Assembly (NCBI RefSeq): GCF_050908995.1
Contig: NC_135121.1
Span: 18,228,001-18,292,000 of the forward strand
Length of the DNA: 64,000 bases
Source: Andrena cerasifolii
Lineage: Eukaryota; Arthropoda; Insecta; Hymenoptera; Andrenidae
Direction: 5' to 3'
Part shown: positions 22,601 through 36,800 of the stretch, one piece after another
Layout: each line of letters starts with the position of its first letter
How positions within the stretch are numbered: the first letter of the stretch is position 1
Made by a program: the position numbers and the translations under genes
The notes under the pieces: generated by a model
Databases searched by the model: none
Seen by the model: the letters and a program-made list of their open reading frames with translations, nothing else
Told to the model about the DNA's origin: nothing

Positions 22601-24761
22601 TAAAATTAATCCTGCGGCTCTGCACGCGAGCAGCGGCCTTCTAAATAGTCATTAACACGAAACGCATCGCCGTTGGGCGTGCCCCGGCACCAGACTGAAA
22701 TCGCGTTTCCTCTTGGAGCTAACTTGCAAAAAGTCCGCTCTATTATCCCTCCAGAAGCAGATCGTAACGAAACTCGATTATACGTTGCGCGTGCAACGGG
22801 GAACGAGAGGTACTCTGACGCTTCGCGATATCTCCAAGACTTTATACATCGCGAGAATGGAAATGAGCCTCTGATTAAAAATTGACAATCTCAGATAAAT
22901 TTTAGATTTCGTGATAAGCCAGCATTATATTCAGCGGAACAGTTCTGTCGTCTTTTTGCCTATGGACAAGACACCCTAACGAAGCCTTTGTGGCCAAGTG
23001 TCTATGCATTAATTCACGTTCCACCGATTGAATTGAAAAGTGTCTCCTTCTATGATAGGTTGTAGTCTGACGAGCAGTCTGAACCCAGTCCAAGGACAGG
23101 TTTTTCATTAGCATAATCGTCCGGTTAATCCATTCGTCAACAGATCATTTGCTTCGAGTAAATTTCCTTGTAGGTAGGATAATGAAAGGCAGGCAAGTTA
23201 GGTGGAGTAATCATTTCAATATTTATATTTGTTATTTTAAGGGGACGTTGGATTTTTTTTGAGAAGTCAGTTTAACTTTACATTTGCACGCTTCAAAGGA
23301 TAGGGGCGAATTTGGAGATTTGGCGCCCCTAGGCTAACAAGCGTCTGCTTCCGTTTCCGCGAAATGTCATCAAATATTTTAATTTAAAAGAGTTGAGACA
23401 ATTTTAAAATTCTGATGAGTTGTAGTTCATTTGCTACATGAAAAGGAGTGAATTGTTCTGAAAGTTGTCTAAGCCTCCGCGTTTAAAGATCACCCTTCAC
23501 TTTCGGTGTTAGGGAAAACAGATAGGCATTTTATTTTAGAACCAAAATCTATACCACCATTGTCGATGAAAAAATAAAAAATTATGGGCAAAAACTTGCT
23601 ACCTTTTTCAATTTCTTTCGCTAAAAATTTGCTGCCTTAGGGTACGTTTATGTTGGAGCTAGGAAAGAAACTATAAGAGCGTCGATCGGACGCTTTTATC
23701 GTTGGCCATCTCTTAGAAAACGTGGATCTGCTCGTTGCTCCAATATAAACACTTCCATTATAAAACAATATAATGTATTTCGACGCTTCGCTCTTATCGT
23801 CGCTCTGATCGCTTATCGCAGCTCGAACATAAAAGTACCCTTAGGCTGCAGCCTACTTAGCTTATATGTGTAGAAATCCGCCCCTGTCAAAGGAGCAGGA
23901 ATCAAAACGAAACATGAAATCGCTTTCAAACCTTGCACGATTTCGAGGCATTCGCGCACCATTTAATAATGTTCTCTGGCGCAAACCGGTCTCGTAATTC
24001 TATATGTTTGTTGGGTAGCCTTTTTCTTAGATCCTACTCGATATTCACGATGAAATTCAATATTCCGTATAATCGACAGACGTCGATATAATTTATATTT
24101 CCTCGCTCGGTGCGATTTCGACTTTTAACGCTCGCGCAGAATGTTGCAACTACTCCAATTTACTTGGCGCGGTGTAGGAAAACGACTAAGTACGCGGAGT
24201 TACAGTTAACAAGTCTTACACGGTCTCGTATCAAGATTTGGTTAACCGATGACAGCTGTAATAAGATTGAATGGCGCTTCGCTGAGTATAAAGAGCATTG
24301 AAATGTTGCAACAGTGGGAAGGTGTACATTTGAATAGATAATATCGTGTTGACTTCTGTATAATGACCTTTGTGAAATGTCAGCATAATGTGAAGCGATT
24401 CGCACGTGGTCTTGGGCTGGTGCATGGAGTGTCGATAAAATGTAGCGGGTCTTCTTTAAAAAAGGAACATTACGGTGCGAACGTAGCAAGAATTTCAATG
24501 AGATTGTGGTTTGGAGCAAATGGAAGGTTGAAAGACTTCTTAAGCGTGAATATCTCTCCACGAATTTTAAATTTCTCGCTTCATAAAGGAAGCAACAATA
24601 AGTGAAAATCTCTTCCAAGTTCGAAGTTTAAGAAAAGCATAAGGAATTGTTACTATTTATATTATTTATATTATATTATTAAATAATATATATATATATA
24701 TGTAATATGATGTTAAGGGATGAAGAACACGCATATATATATTATTTAATAATATAATATA

Positions 24762-24808
<47 letters not shown>

Positions 24809-27800
24809 ATATGATGTTAAGGGATGAAGAACACGCATACTATAAATAGTAACAATTCCTTATGTTTTTGCAACTAAAAAATTCATTCAAATAAAATTCG
24901 AATAAATAAATTCATTCATCTATTCGGAATCTATTTTGTTCTTTATATGGAAGTCCTTTACCCCTAATTTATTTATATATATATATATATAAATAAACCG
25001 AAGATCCTATTAAAAAACGCTGGCAGACAGACCGAGCACACGCGGACGGCTCCGAGCTCCTCGTAGTTTACGATTGATTCGACAAAATCTTTCTTTTTCC
25101 TCGTGTAGGGCACATATACACGCTCTGTAACGGATACTTTGCAAGCGAGACCGTGGACAGCCATGAATTGAAACTGATTCTTGTAAGGCGAGTTGAGTGG
25201 CTTGTCTTGAAGCCGAATCCAGCGTGTGGGTGCCGCGCCGCGACGGATATTTATTATCGGGCATTCGTTCTTGCGAATGGGTCACAATAAAGTTGCTAGC
25301 AGAAATTGTACATGACTAGAACATCGGGCAATCAACGCGCACCTCCGTTGCACCATCAAGGGTGAAATCTAATCGTCTAATAACGACGACCGTTGACACC
25401 TGAAGCGTAGTCGAGAACTTTTGCCCAACGTAGGTACTTTAACCTTTCCTACGTCTGATATTCTCCGCAATGTGGTACTTAGAGGTATTTTATTGCCGCT
25501 AAAAATCGGAGGCTTTGGAGATATCTGTCTGCTGTGATAGAATACGGTTGACGTTGAAATTGAAGTCGTAGAATAAATTGCGTACATACATAGTAGTTCA
25601 ATATCATAAACACTAGGAATCTGATTTGCTATTTTTTTACTTAGAATTCACAACCAACCACTTCCCCTACGAACTACCTGCAGACCCTTTGGTAGAGAAG
25701 AAATCGCCAGGTCTCGCGTACAGAGAGACACCGAATATTTTCGTGCATCGGGGCGATCGTTAGGGAGGAATCGCGCGTGTGGGTGCGGAGAAAAAGCGAG
25801 GGAAGCTTAGGCAGAGTGCGCCGCGGACGATGAACGAGAGGAGCGGCCGTTGAAACCCGAGGTTATCTTGGTGAACAGGCATGTCCTGCCACCACGCACC
25901 AATGTTTCCGTCTTGTACGCTCTCGTGTCCGACAAGATCTTTATTTTGCCGTGAGAAAAATTTATCTGCTCGCAGCAACACCTGGCATCACCTCCCGCGA
26001 TCGCTCGTACAGGGCGTCCCGCTTCTTGGCCCTCTCGCTTCCTCTGTCCACGCGCGAGCTTGAAAGTTCGCTCGCGCCTCGTCGAACAACAGCCCTTTAG
26101 CGACCAGCTGCGTTTTGTCACAGATCGTTCGACCACCGCCCACGCGATCAGATCAATTCCTAGATCCATTGCATCGCTTTTAAAAGGTAACGGAGCTCGC
26201 GCTCCTTGCTCGTTCATTTGCGATCGTTAGTCCAACTGGACGAAGTGTTTCGTTTCTTCGAACTCTTTCTCTGAAGGTTGCTCGTGGATTGATAAAATAT
26301 TATAGAATCGAAACGATTTCGAGTAGGTACTTCGATCGAACAAGCGTATCGATCGAACGCAACATTAATGTGTTCTCGATCCTTACCCAGGGGGTAGCTG
26401 CTCTACCTCGCTCCCTCCTCTTCGTTTAGCTCTCGCAGTTATTCATATGTAAATGCGCTGTGTCTTTCGCCATCGTTAAACCTCAAATTAATGTACGACT
26501 TCGATTCGCGAGTATCCGGCAGCGGGTCGTTAAACGCGATGCATATTAATAGCACGCCGCTTCGATACGCGTTAATGCGTGATGCAAACAGAAACATGAA
26601 TCAGAGTAATAAACGTGGTGAAAAACGAGGAACGGCCGTGCGTGTGTAAGGACGCCAGCGCGATTGCTGAAAGCGAAAGGTAATATCAATAATGACGCGG
26701 TGTAGTATTCCTTGGCTCGTTGGTTTCACGGTGAAGTTATCGGCACAGGGTGATGCCTCCTCGTGTCCTTTTAGGCAGAGAATCCGCGGTGCATACCACC
26801 CCGCACAGGCCTTCGTCTTTAACTAATGATAGTTATCTAGAGGATAATGCGTCTACGCGATAACATCTTCTGGGGGGGAACAAAGGTGAATGAAAGAGTA
26901 ATCGGGATGCATCAGATAGGAGCCTGTAATTCTTACGTGCGTGCAATACGCTGCTTCGAGGAGAAAGAAGCAAGAAACGTCGAACGAGTAACGCCAAATT
27001 GCTGGTAACACGAAAGCGTGACAAATGGATTTTATCTGGAATGCAGGGCGAGCCTTAACGAGCTAAAACGAAGGAGAGAAGCTGCGATCACAAACTGCAT
27101 ACACGATGAACTCCCAGCACACGTTACATTTGACTCGTCATCTTCGACGATTCGATTTCTGTGAAATCTGGTCCAGATTCGGTAACAGCTACAAAGCGAA
27201 AGCAGAGAACAGTATGCGAATTTTTAGATAGATACTAGCATCGAAACCACCCTAGTTTCAAGACGTGTTAGAATGTTCCTTCCCTTGCAAGTCTCAATGC
27301 CAAAGTGTTCCTCGATGAAAGGAAAGATGAATGGTCCTTAAATATGTAGAGCATTGTCAACAGGAAGGTGGCAGAGTGTACTTTTTGGGGCTTCAGTTTC
27401 TCAATGGCGCGAAAGTGATGCGTCTCGCCCCACTGAAGAGACAAAAGATCGTGTAGGTGGCTTCGAGATGGACGAAGGAACAACTTTTACGGTCGCGTGG
27501 CAATCTCCAGCAATCGACGACCGCTGGTCCCCACCGGTTCAATGAATAATCATTGTTCAATCATCGTAAATGCCGAACGACGATTGCCTCCGGGAATCCT
27601 CGAGCCGCAAATCGGAAACGAAGCATGCCCATCGCTCCTCGTAGTTAGCTACAATTGCGATTTATAGCGCACTAACGTTTCACTACTTACTGTGGCGTTT
27701 TTATCGTCCCTGAAGGATAGAACCCATTCGATTTACCTAACAGTTTTAATCGACAGGGAGTGGTAATTATTCTCCGGGAACTGTAGGTACTCTATCATTT

Positions 27801-30800
27801 CGCGTAGATGACGGTGCACGTTTATTGGATGATTAATCAATTTTGAAAGTCGAGGCGGATTTTAATGACACTGGAGTTATCGAATCGTTAGTCGTCCTCT
27901 AAACGCATAAACGCGTGTATTTTATTAGCAAGTAATTCCATCCTCTACATTCGCCAGTTAAACTCGAAAGCATTTACAGCAACAATCAGAGTGCGGTGAC
28001 AAATATTTTTACCCAGCATCGGGCGATTAATGTATTGAAATTTAACATGCTAATTTGATCTCTTCCTCCAAGCACAATATCCCTACTAAATTCTCCATCA
28101 TTAACGAGCCCGCGTGTGATTATCAACGCCATCCGTACCCCACCTCGCGCTAACGTTCGAAATTAAATTATACACGTATATCCCATTGCCCGCGGGGGGA
28201 AGTGTGGGCTGCGAAGAGGGAAGAAAAAAAGAGGCAACAGAGAATGGCGAACGGGACGTAGCGCAATTAGCACCGATCAAAAGTCACGAATGGTCGGGGC
28301 TTAACGAAAAACTCGTTCGCAGCATCTTTGCGGGGCCCATAAATAATTTTATACGCTCCTAATGAGGACCACCAGTGCTCATAACGAATTCACAATCAAC
28401 AAGTTTATTCGAGTTTAACGAATTGTACAGGGGCCACGGTTCCTCGTTCTCGTTCTCCGTTTGGAGGAAGGGCGCCCCTCGCCGCCGTCTGGTCCCGACG
28501 AAAATCACGTCGTCCCGAAGGAATCTGATAAATACAAATGCAACCGGTATCCGTACTTCACCGGGACAGGTTGAACTCGATCAGATAGCGAGACAATTAA
28601 CCAATTACTATAATTAAGACACACGCCTCCACTTAGCATTTGTTCGATCCGAGCACGGCTGTTGAATTTGCATTCGAATCCACTTGGTTGCCTCGCACGG
28701 CCGTTCCTTTCCTGTTGGGCTCTGGTCCCTTAACGATCTGGGCGGTTGAATTGATTTTTCTCTTAACTGATCCGGCCCCGTAACAAACACCGCTCCGCGC
28801 TCCCTTACCTTTTATTCGTTTGTTAACATTCGGGTATCTTTCGGTTAAACGAAGCAAAGAGATGACTGGCTTTCATTGGGAGCTCCGCGGAGGAGGATGG
28901 GAGGTCAGTTTTAATCTCCTTCGGATGCTCAATCGGTCGACTATGTTGCAGATCCGGGATACGGTGAATGCCACTGTTATGAGGTGAAGTAAAGTGGAAG
29001 CCCTCAGGTTCACTTTAGCTTTACTCAGGTTTTAACCTTTATGGCTTACAGTTAAACCCTTCATGGTCACACTGGGTCCAGTAGACCTGGTTTTTAACTT
29101 TGGAGTTTGATACCGGCAAGGTGAATGTCCCAATTTCTGCTCATTTAAGAGGTTACTCGTCAGAAAGAAGGTGTAAAATTTTGTTTGTGATCAAAATTTG
29201 CAGAGTAATTGATTAATTCTTTACTAACAAATCAACCAGTCGAAAACTATTTAAGAAATATATTTCAAGATGTTTAACTACTAGTAATTTGTAATTAAAT
29301 ATAATGCTTTAAATGTCCGTTTTTCTGCTCGCGAAAAATAGCGATGTACGTATTTCTACTCACCATTTGTACCAATTTCTGCTCGCATTCTTTGATCAGG
29401 ATTCTACGGAAACAATGAGTTCTATCCTCCTGTACGAGCAGCAAACTGTAGGCGCTTGCAGAGGTTACAGTTGCCGTTGCTTCTATCTTACAAAGATATT
29501 TAAAAAATAAAGTCTTGCTGGTCAGTGTTATTTGCCAGTAGCCTTGCGGCAAGGCTTCGCCCTGGCGGATGGTAAGTCTTTGCCCCGCAAATGCTGTTTC
29601 ACGTTTTACTGCCCGGAGACGATCGCCTTCCTCTCCTCCTCTTCTTATTTCGTCCGTCAGCGAACAGAAGTCAGGATGTCGCAATCGAAACGCGGGTATT
29701 GCGCACCCTGTTGCGTAAAACAATCTCGTTTCGTTATTTAGAATGACGCAGTCGACGAGTACACACGTTCAAACGCGGACAAGACGCCTGACAACCGCGA
29801 TAAATTGATTCTTCTTTGAGGCACCTAATTACAGCGCGGGTCATGGAATTAATTTACATTATTAGCGTGGCTGAGCCTCCGCCGATGCACTCTCGACGTG
29901 TCCTGGCTGTGATCATGAAGTCTTCCATAACTTTACGAAACGAGGAGACGCAATCTCCGTCTGGTGATTTGTCTCTCGAACTTTGAAATGCTGTACCAAT
30001 AGGAATAACGTAACGCTGCAGAGGTGGTGGAACCGTCTGCTTCTTCTTTTTAATGGAAACACCTATACCAAACACTCTGCTACCATCTGCTCCCTCTGTA
30101 CTCTAACAAGTAGCATATATCCACTGTCACACAAGTGAATTCACCTACCGAAACATGTATGCAAAATAGTAAGTTCCTTGATCAATAATAACACTGTCCA
30201 ATAAAACTGATCTGTTTTCTGTTCTGTAACATTCAATAGCTGTTTCTTATAGATTTTTGTGCGCTGAACACGAATCCCCAAACCGTTTGTCGCCATCACC
30301 CTCAGTTTTCGAGAAAATCGATTTAAAAAAAAAAGCAAATTTTCAACTTTTAACATCTTTTGTGTTCAAACAGTAATACATATTCGGTTGCTTCTTCCGT
30401 CAAATTATTCTATGAACCCTCGCGAACACAGCGATATAAGTTATTATTGAATTATAAACATTTAAATATGTTTAAGCAACGATCAAATGGAAAAGGACAC
30501 TCGAAATACACAATTTTTTGCAGATATCTTTCTATACATATATTTGAAAAACTTCGATTTATATTCAGCGCTCAAAAGTCTATAAGAAACGGCTATTGAA
30601 TGTTACAGACCAAAATGGCTGTTGGACAGTGTAATCTGATAATTCTTTATCCCAAAAATCGCCTAAAACTGACGCCTCCGGAGGAGAATACCCCCCTAAG
30701 AATCATGTTCGACAAAGAAACTCCTGTCGCCAGCTCCGTTCCCTTAAACGCAACTATGCCTTCTTGAATTAATTTCGAAATAAATTCCCTAAGTAGTCAC

Positions 30801-33800
30801 CGAACATATAGGGCCAATGGTACTTCCTCACGCTCCACACCCATTGACAATGACAACTAAACACTGGTCCCAGTGCTCCTGCTGAGAAGTAGACAGCGAA
30901 AGACACATTCGACGCACACTTGCATAGCCGTAACTCAGTCCTCACTCCATTATCGCATCTCTTCGCTTACGCGTGTGCATGTACGCGTAATAAATCGCGC
31001 AGTTGGTTGTAGGTACGTTGACGAGGCTGAACCAGGGTGCTCCTAGGTCCCTCATCCCCGCGACAGGTGCCTCAGACGAGCAACATTAAATAATACAGTT
31101 GAAGAGGAGCCTGTGTACAACGCGTAATACGATTAACCGCGTCACTGTAGGATCGCTTGTAGCCACGCTGTCGCGCCGACGGGGGGTCGCCTAGCTTAGA
31201 TCCATGATCTATGGTCGAGGCTCGTTTACAGCGTTCGTTATGCTGGGCTCTATGATTTACGGCTTCTCGGATGCTTTTAACAGGCGACGGTGGTTACATA
31301 GTTGCGCGTAAGCGTGCCCATTAGGCGTCAGAACGCGACAACGTGTCCCCTCTCGTCGCTTTCCATCACGAGGCTTTCTACCAGAAACGGAGAATCCTCT
31401 GAGAGTCTGCGGTAACCATGCAACCTTTCTCTCTGCCCGGCGATACGTATCTGACGATAGGATCCTATGGAATTTCTTTATCCTCTCCGCAGCCTTCTTT
31501 CGCGGAGTGGCTTAAGTGTACTCTCGCCGTGGCCTTCGTTATCGACAGCACCGATTTCGCGATTGCAATATGTCAGGCGGAGAACGATCGTTGGAACTCT
31601 TGTCCAGCGATCCCGGGGATATCTCAGCATCTTCTGAGTCGCATAATCGCATAGGTCATGCTGGGCAACTGTTCAAAGGAACGGATCGACCTTTTCGAAT
31701 GGTTTGATTGGATTCTCAATGACGTTTTTGTGGGCATCTTTCAGTTAAATGCGAAAGATCGTGCCTTTTTCGATGTGCCGATAGACCTTCCTATGCTGCG
31801 GTGCTAACACCGATTATTGGAAGCAGTTGAACGCTAGGTGTAAACTCTGATCACCATCTCCGAAGACATTTCAAGCCTTTATTCCTCCTTTGTTCTCCTT
31901 CGAACTGACAGGATCATAGCACGATTGATATTCCTCGAACGGTCAGCCACGCGTCAGCGTTGACCGTTCCGGATCGTGCAGCAGAGCTTGAGAATAGATG
32001 GTATCATAACTGGACCGGCCGGGCATAAATCAGCCAATGTTCCTCGGCTGGCTGGAACGGTACAGTGACAGAAAAAAGAGCATCCCGTCGGAGGGATCGT
32101 GGCACTTTCCTGAATCACACTTATCGGCCGCTCGATGAGTGGTTACATCTTAATAAGGAGGGCAGGAACAAGCGGCGCGAATTCATCGCCTCGCTCCAGC
32201 CATTATTAATGGCCCCGGTCTTGTTAGCGATTTTCGCAGGGGCAGTTGCCCGCCACGGGGGAAAAGATACGCCAGTGATATATTAATTTATTAACTAGTT
32301 TATTTATACGGCTTAAAGAGGCCCTTCTACGCACGGCACACGGGGCCCCTGGGGACTTGGCCGGGGCCAGGCCCCGGTCATAACTCAATCCGTGGATCTG
32401 CCGAGTCCCCCGTTGGCAGTTTTCTACGCTAAACTACTGCCGCCATATCGATCGTATCGCCGCGGTTGCACGCGCTGCGCCCTCCCCCCATCGGCAGGTT
32501 AGTCCCGTCCTGGGGGCCAGATTCTATCCAATAACGCCGATCTACAGACTTGTAAATGGAAATTTGTCTCCGGGCCCCTCGGTTCCCCTGCGTGCTTATC
32601 GTCGACGAGCATTAGAGCCACGCACGGACACTGCCACGCTCCCCGGACACTTGGCCGATTTACATGGCGCACGTACATGCGCGCCTCGACATCGCGTGCT
32701 CCGCGTGCCGTGGTGTGCAAATAACACGGGGAACACGATACGCCGCTATGACAGGCCGAATCCGATTCGAGCAATTGCTGTTATTACGATTGCGATCGGA
32801 GTCATTAGGGTCAGCCTAGGCGGGGGGAATGGCTGCAGGTGTAACGTCCATGGTAGTCGAACGCTGCTCGGAGCTGCACGTTGAGCTTCTTCAATCTTGG
32901 GGGTTGCTGTTTGATAGGTAGAGGCGCAATGAGAATTTCGGTACGCTTCAGCTACTTATTTCTGGGCAATCCTTATACCACTCACATTTACAAAGTAACT
33001 TGTTAAGATTAAGACCCGCTCGCAGCTGAATCGAGGGAGACAAAAGTTGAATATACTCTTGAGTAGGTATAATTTTCATGTCAACCTTCCCCTCGATCTT
33101 CTCGAGCCGTCCCCGAGCCCTTAGACCCCCGAGGCCGCATTGACCGACCTAATTAATCCGAAATTCTCGACGGGACAAGGAGATAGAGACGGGGTCCTAG
33201 AATCTCCCGGTAAAAGCGTCGTGGATATTTATGAATGGTCAGTTATCTACGCCATTCTAACTTCATCCTCGTGGTTAGGTATCTACGCATAGACCGGATC
33301 ATAATTTAACTTCGAATGAGTATCAGTCCCGGAGGAGGGGCGGGGAAAGGGTCCCGGGCCGCGGGATGCCAAGCAATGGTAATTTTCTGTGGCTACTATA
33401 AATTCTTCGGCTGATCGTGGCTGTGCGCGCGTCGCGCGGGCCGGCTATCATCTAGTCTAGTTACATTCGCGGATGGAAAGATACAAGCGGCATTTGCTCC
33501 AGGTGGATCCGTCGCGGTGGCAGGGTTCTCTGCCCCGCTCCCTCTGCCCCACCTCGACCTATCGAACAAATTAGCGGTAAGATAAAGTCGACAGAGACGG
33601 ATCGTTCTGCATGCGGCACGATACAATTATCCCCGACTCGGTGCTGCCTGAACTTCTTCGAGATCGGCCAGGACGAGGGTGATCCTCCTCGTTGCACTTA
33701 CGGGCCCGGCACCTCGCGCCATCCCCTTCCCCTCTGTCGCACGATTCGCCGTGGAATTCTCAATTGCAACCTCCGCCGAGATGTTCGTCCTTTTTCGCAG

Positions 33801-36800
33801 ATTCCTCGCGACTGGACGCGCGCAAGCTTTCGGTTTAAACACGCTCCTCAAGGGGACGGGTTTGTCCCCGATTCTTCTTAATGGATGAAGACACTTTTAG
33901 GAGTTTTAGGCAGTTCGCGAGGGTATTTTAGATGTAAGAAGAAGAATCTCGAGGATGACTACTTAGGTGGCATTTTTTGTACATGTTTCTATTTTATGAC
34001 AGACATTTCATTCATTTCATTCAGGGGAGTAAAATCTTAGATACTATTCTGTCATATAATTTGCCCCGCAGCTTTGCATTCCCATAAATTAATCCGTCCA
34101 GTAAAAATATGTTACCGTTGACACGGCATCCCCGGTGCTCGCCCTCGCGGAGGTAATCGTTTATCGACGAACGAGAAGCAAAAAAGCCGAAAGAATCGTC
34201 GTCCGTGCCGGACGCTCGAGCGATTAAGCAAAAAGCTTTAAAAGGCTTCAAGCTGTGAAACAAAATTTAGATACTTCGCCGGGCTAATGATCGCGAAACG
34301 CATAAATTCGGCGCGTCCACGTGGCACGAGAATTCCATTCGCAGGGGTATCTCGTTAAACGGGCGAGAAAAAGAAAGGAGGGAAGAAAGAGATCGGCCTG
34401 ACTTCTCTCATTATACGCGCCCCGATATTCCGTTGTTGGGGTTTCCTCGAACCGGTCGAGTCGCTCGTCGCGACACGCGAATATCCCACACGTGTGCGAC
34501 CTGATATCTGATCGATTCGAGGGCGAGTTGTCACCCGGCAAATATAAGCGAGTCAAAACTGCCACGGCTGATAACAGCCGAGGGATTGTGCCGTGCACCT
34601 TTACCCGTTGCACGATCGATGATCGACCCGCGCGCGGCTCTCTGCGCGGCTGGCACATCTAACAACTGGAAATACATTTTCCCCGTACCGGTTCTTCGTC
34701 TCGTCGACACTACGTCCGCTGGGCCTTCCTATCTTCCACTCGTGCAATTTAATCCCGCGAACCGCTCCAGCAGATTACTTGGAACTGGGAAAATTTTCAT
34801 AATCAACATGATCACGCTGGGCTTGCGCGCAGCCGGCGCTCGTGCTGTCAGGATTCCTCGGCCGATTAGCGCCTGGATGCTTCTGCCGACGCGCGCAGGT
34901 TCCTCTAATAAGTCCGTCCCGTCCATTAAACACCGGATATAGTCGATTTTTAATTGACCTTTAACTGAACGCCCGAGATTATCTCCAAGTGTCCCGTTTC
35001 GCATCTTCGTTACGACGTTGCGTTACTATGTATGCCTGCGCTCAAACGGATGAAACGTTCGGGTAATCACAGTAATTGCACCGAAGAATAATTACCTCTG
35101 CTACGAGTGCGTACATATAAAGTACTGGTTAAGCGAGATCCTCGTGCTCCACTGTTCGAATTATATCGAAGCTTTTGCGGAACAGAGAAACCCATCGCGA
35201 TCGTCAGAATCGCTGCTGAGGAGTCAGGGGCATAAAGTCGTCGCGTGCAACGACTTCGTCTTCGGAACGGGGATAAGCCGGAGCTCGATATACGCCTGCA
35301 ATCCCCCCACAATCAGAGTTCACTCACGATTCAGTTACAATCCATTCAAATATCATCGGATGCTCTTCAAGCGCGCGCGGGCAGCCAGCGACTCGGCTCT
35401 AAACCGTTCAGTTAACATTTGTACGAATCGTAATCGGATCGTGACCGTGTCGTTACCCGGCCGCCGTACTAAATCAAGCCCGAACGACCGTGTAAACCCT
35501 CCGGATCGCGCTATTCCGTCGTGTTTCACCGCGCTGCATTGAATCCCTGGATGGTACATGCACTAATGAGAAAGCTGGGAATGCGTCGAACGCGTCGGGG
35601 ACACACACGGCCGGAGACGAATTTAGGTAGGTGTTGCCGGCGCGAATGCGCCGAGTGTGGGCCAGTCCAGTTATTTGAGACGGATAAGGGGACCGGGATG
35701 GAAAAAAAGTGGCGCGAACCGAGAGCGGGCAGAGGTGTACGAAAGGGCGAGAAGGTGGAAGGCTTTCCATTGGGTTCAGCAGAAATTGATAAGACGCCAC
35801 ATTAACTCGCGACGCTCCCTCGTTGACGTTATCCGAGTGCGAGAGGACACACTCGTTGTCCCGCCAAGGAAACGCCGGTGCCCTTTTTCTTTCATTCTCC
35901 CTCTCCCCCGTCCCTGCCCGATCCTCTGAGCTCGTCTTTTTTATCTCACCACCGGTGTGCGGTCCGGATTACTTTGTCACTCGCTGGAATAAAATTAGCA
36001 CCTCGACGGACCGTATGTACGCGGATTTATAGGCTGATAATACCGATATTATCGTCCGATAACCGCCAACGAGATATTCCGCAATTTTTAACGAGTCCTC
36101 GAGCCGATGGGCACCGAGGGACAACTGTATCGACGCGCCCTCCTCGCTGATCCTATCTTCAGATAAACTTTTCCTCCAGCGGATTCGTTTTCTTCTACAA
36201 TATTCTATGGCCTCGGTGTGCTCGGGGTGATCGGAGCCTATCGTCGCTGGCGTTGCTTCTCGTCGCTTGTCACGAGTGCATAGAAGACACGGAAACGGCA
36301 AGTGCCTTTTCTAGCGGCGCAAATTTCAGTTCCACTTGGGAGTCCTTTTGTCACAGGTACTCCTAAAATTGAGTTTCTCTGCACGGAGAGTCGCCAGCGC
36401 CTATAAATCCTGCTGTATCGACTCCCAAATACGCCGCGGAGCGCAAATAGGCAGCCAGTCAAAACGGCGGGGAGGAAAAAGAAATATAGCTGGAATATAA
36501 AAATAACGACACATCATTAGAGCGAGTTGACCGAGAGAATTCCACAAGGAGTCTTTTTGTGCGACCCAACCGCGGACAACCATTCTGCCTCGGTCTCGCT
36601 CAAGATATTCCTGGAACTCGTCGATCTTCCCCAGCATCGAATCCGACGAAAGTCGTACCCGGCCCCCGTAATTAAGAATACGGCCCTCCCCGATTGAATT
36701 AATAATAGATAATACAAGCTGGGGGGAAGGGGAAGGGGGGGGGGGATCGAGTGGCTGGCGTAATGGATCTCTTAATTATGTCGTTTTGTTTCGACGATTA

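Noticed and set aside
24638..24864. Possible CRISPR-like or satellite array
   Set aside because: Only two direct units, with TA microsatellite between them, in a eukaryotic intron.
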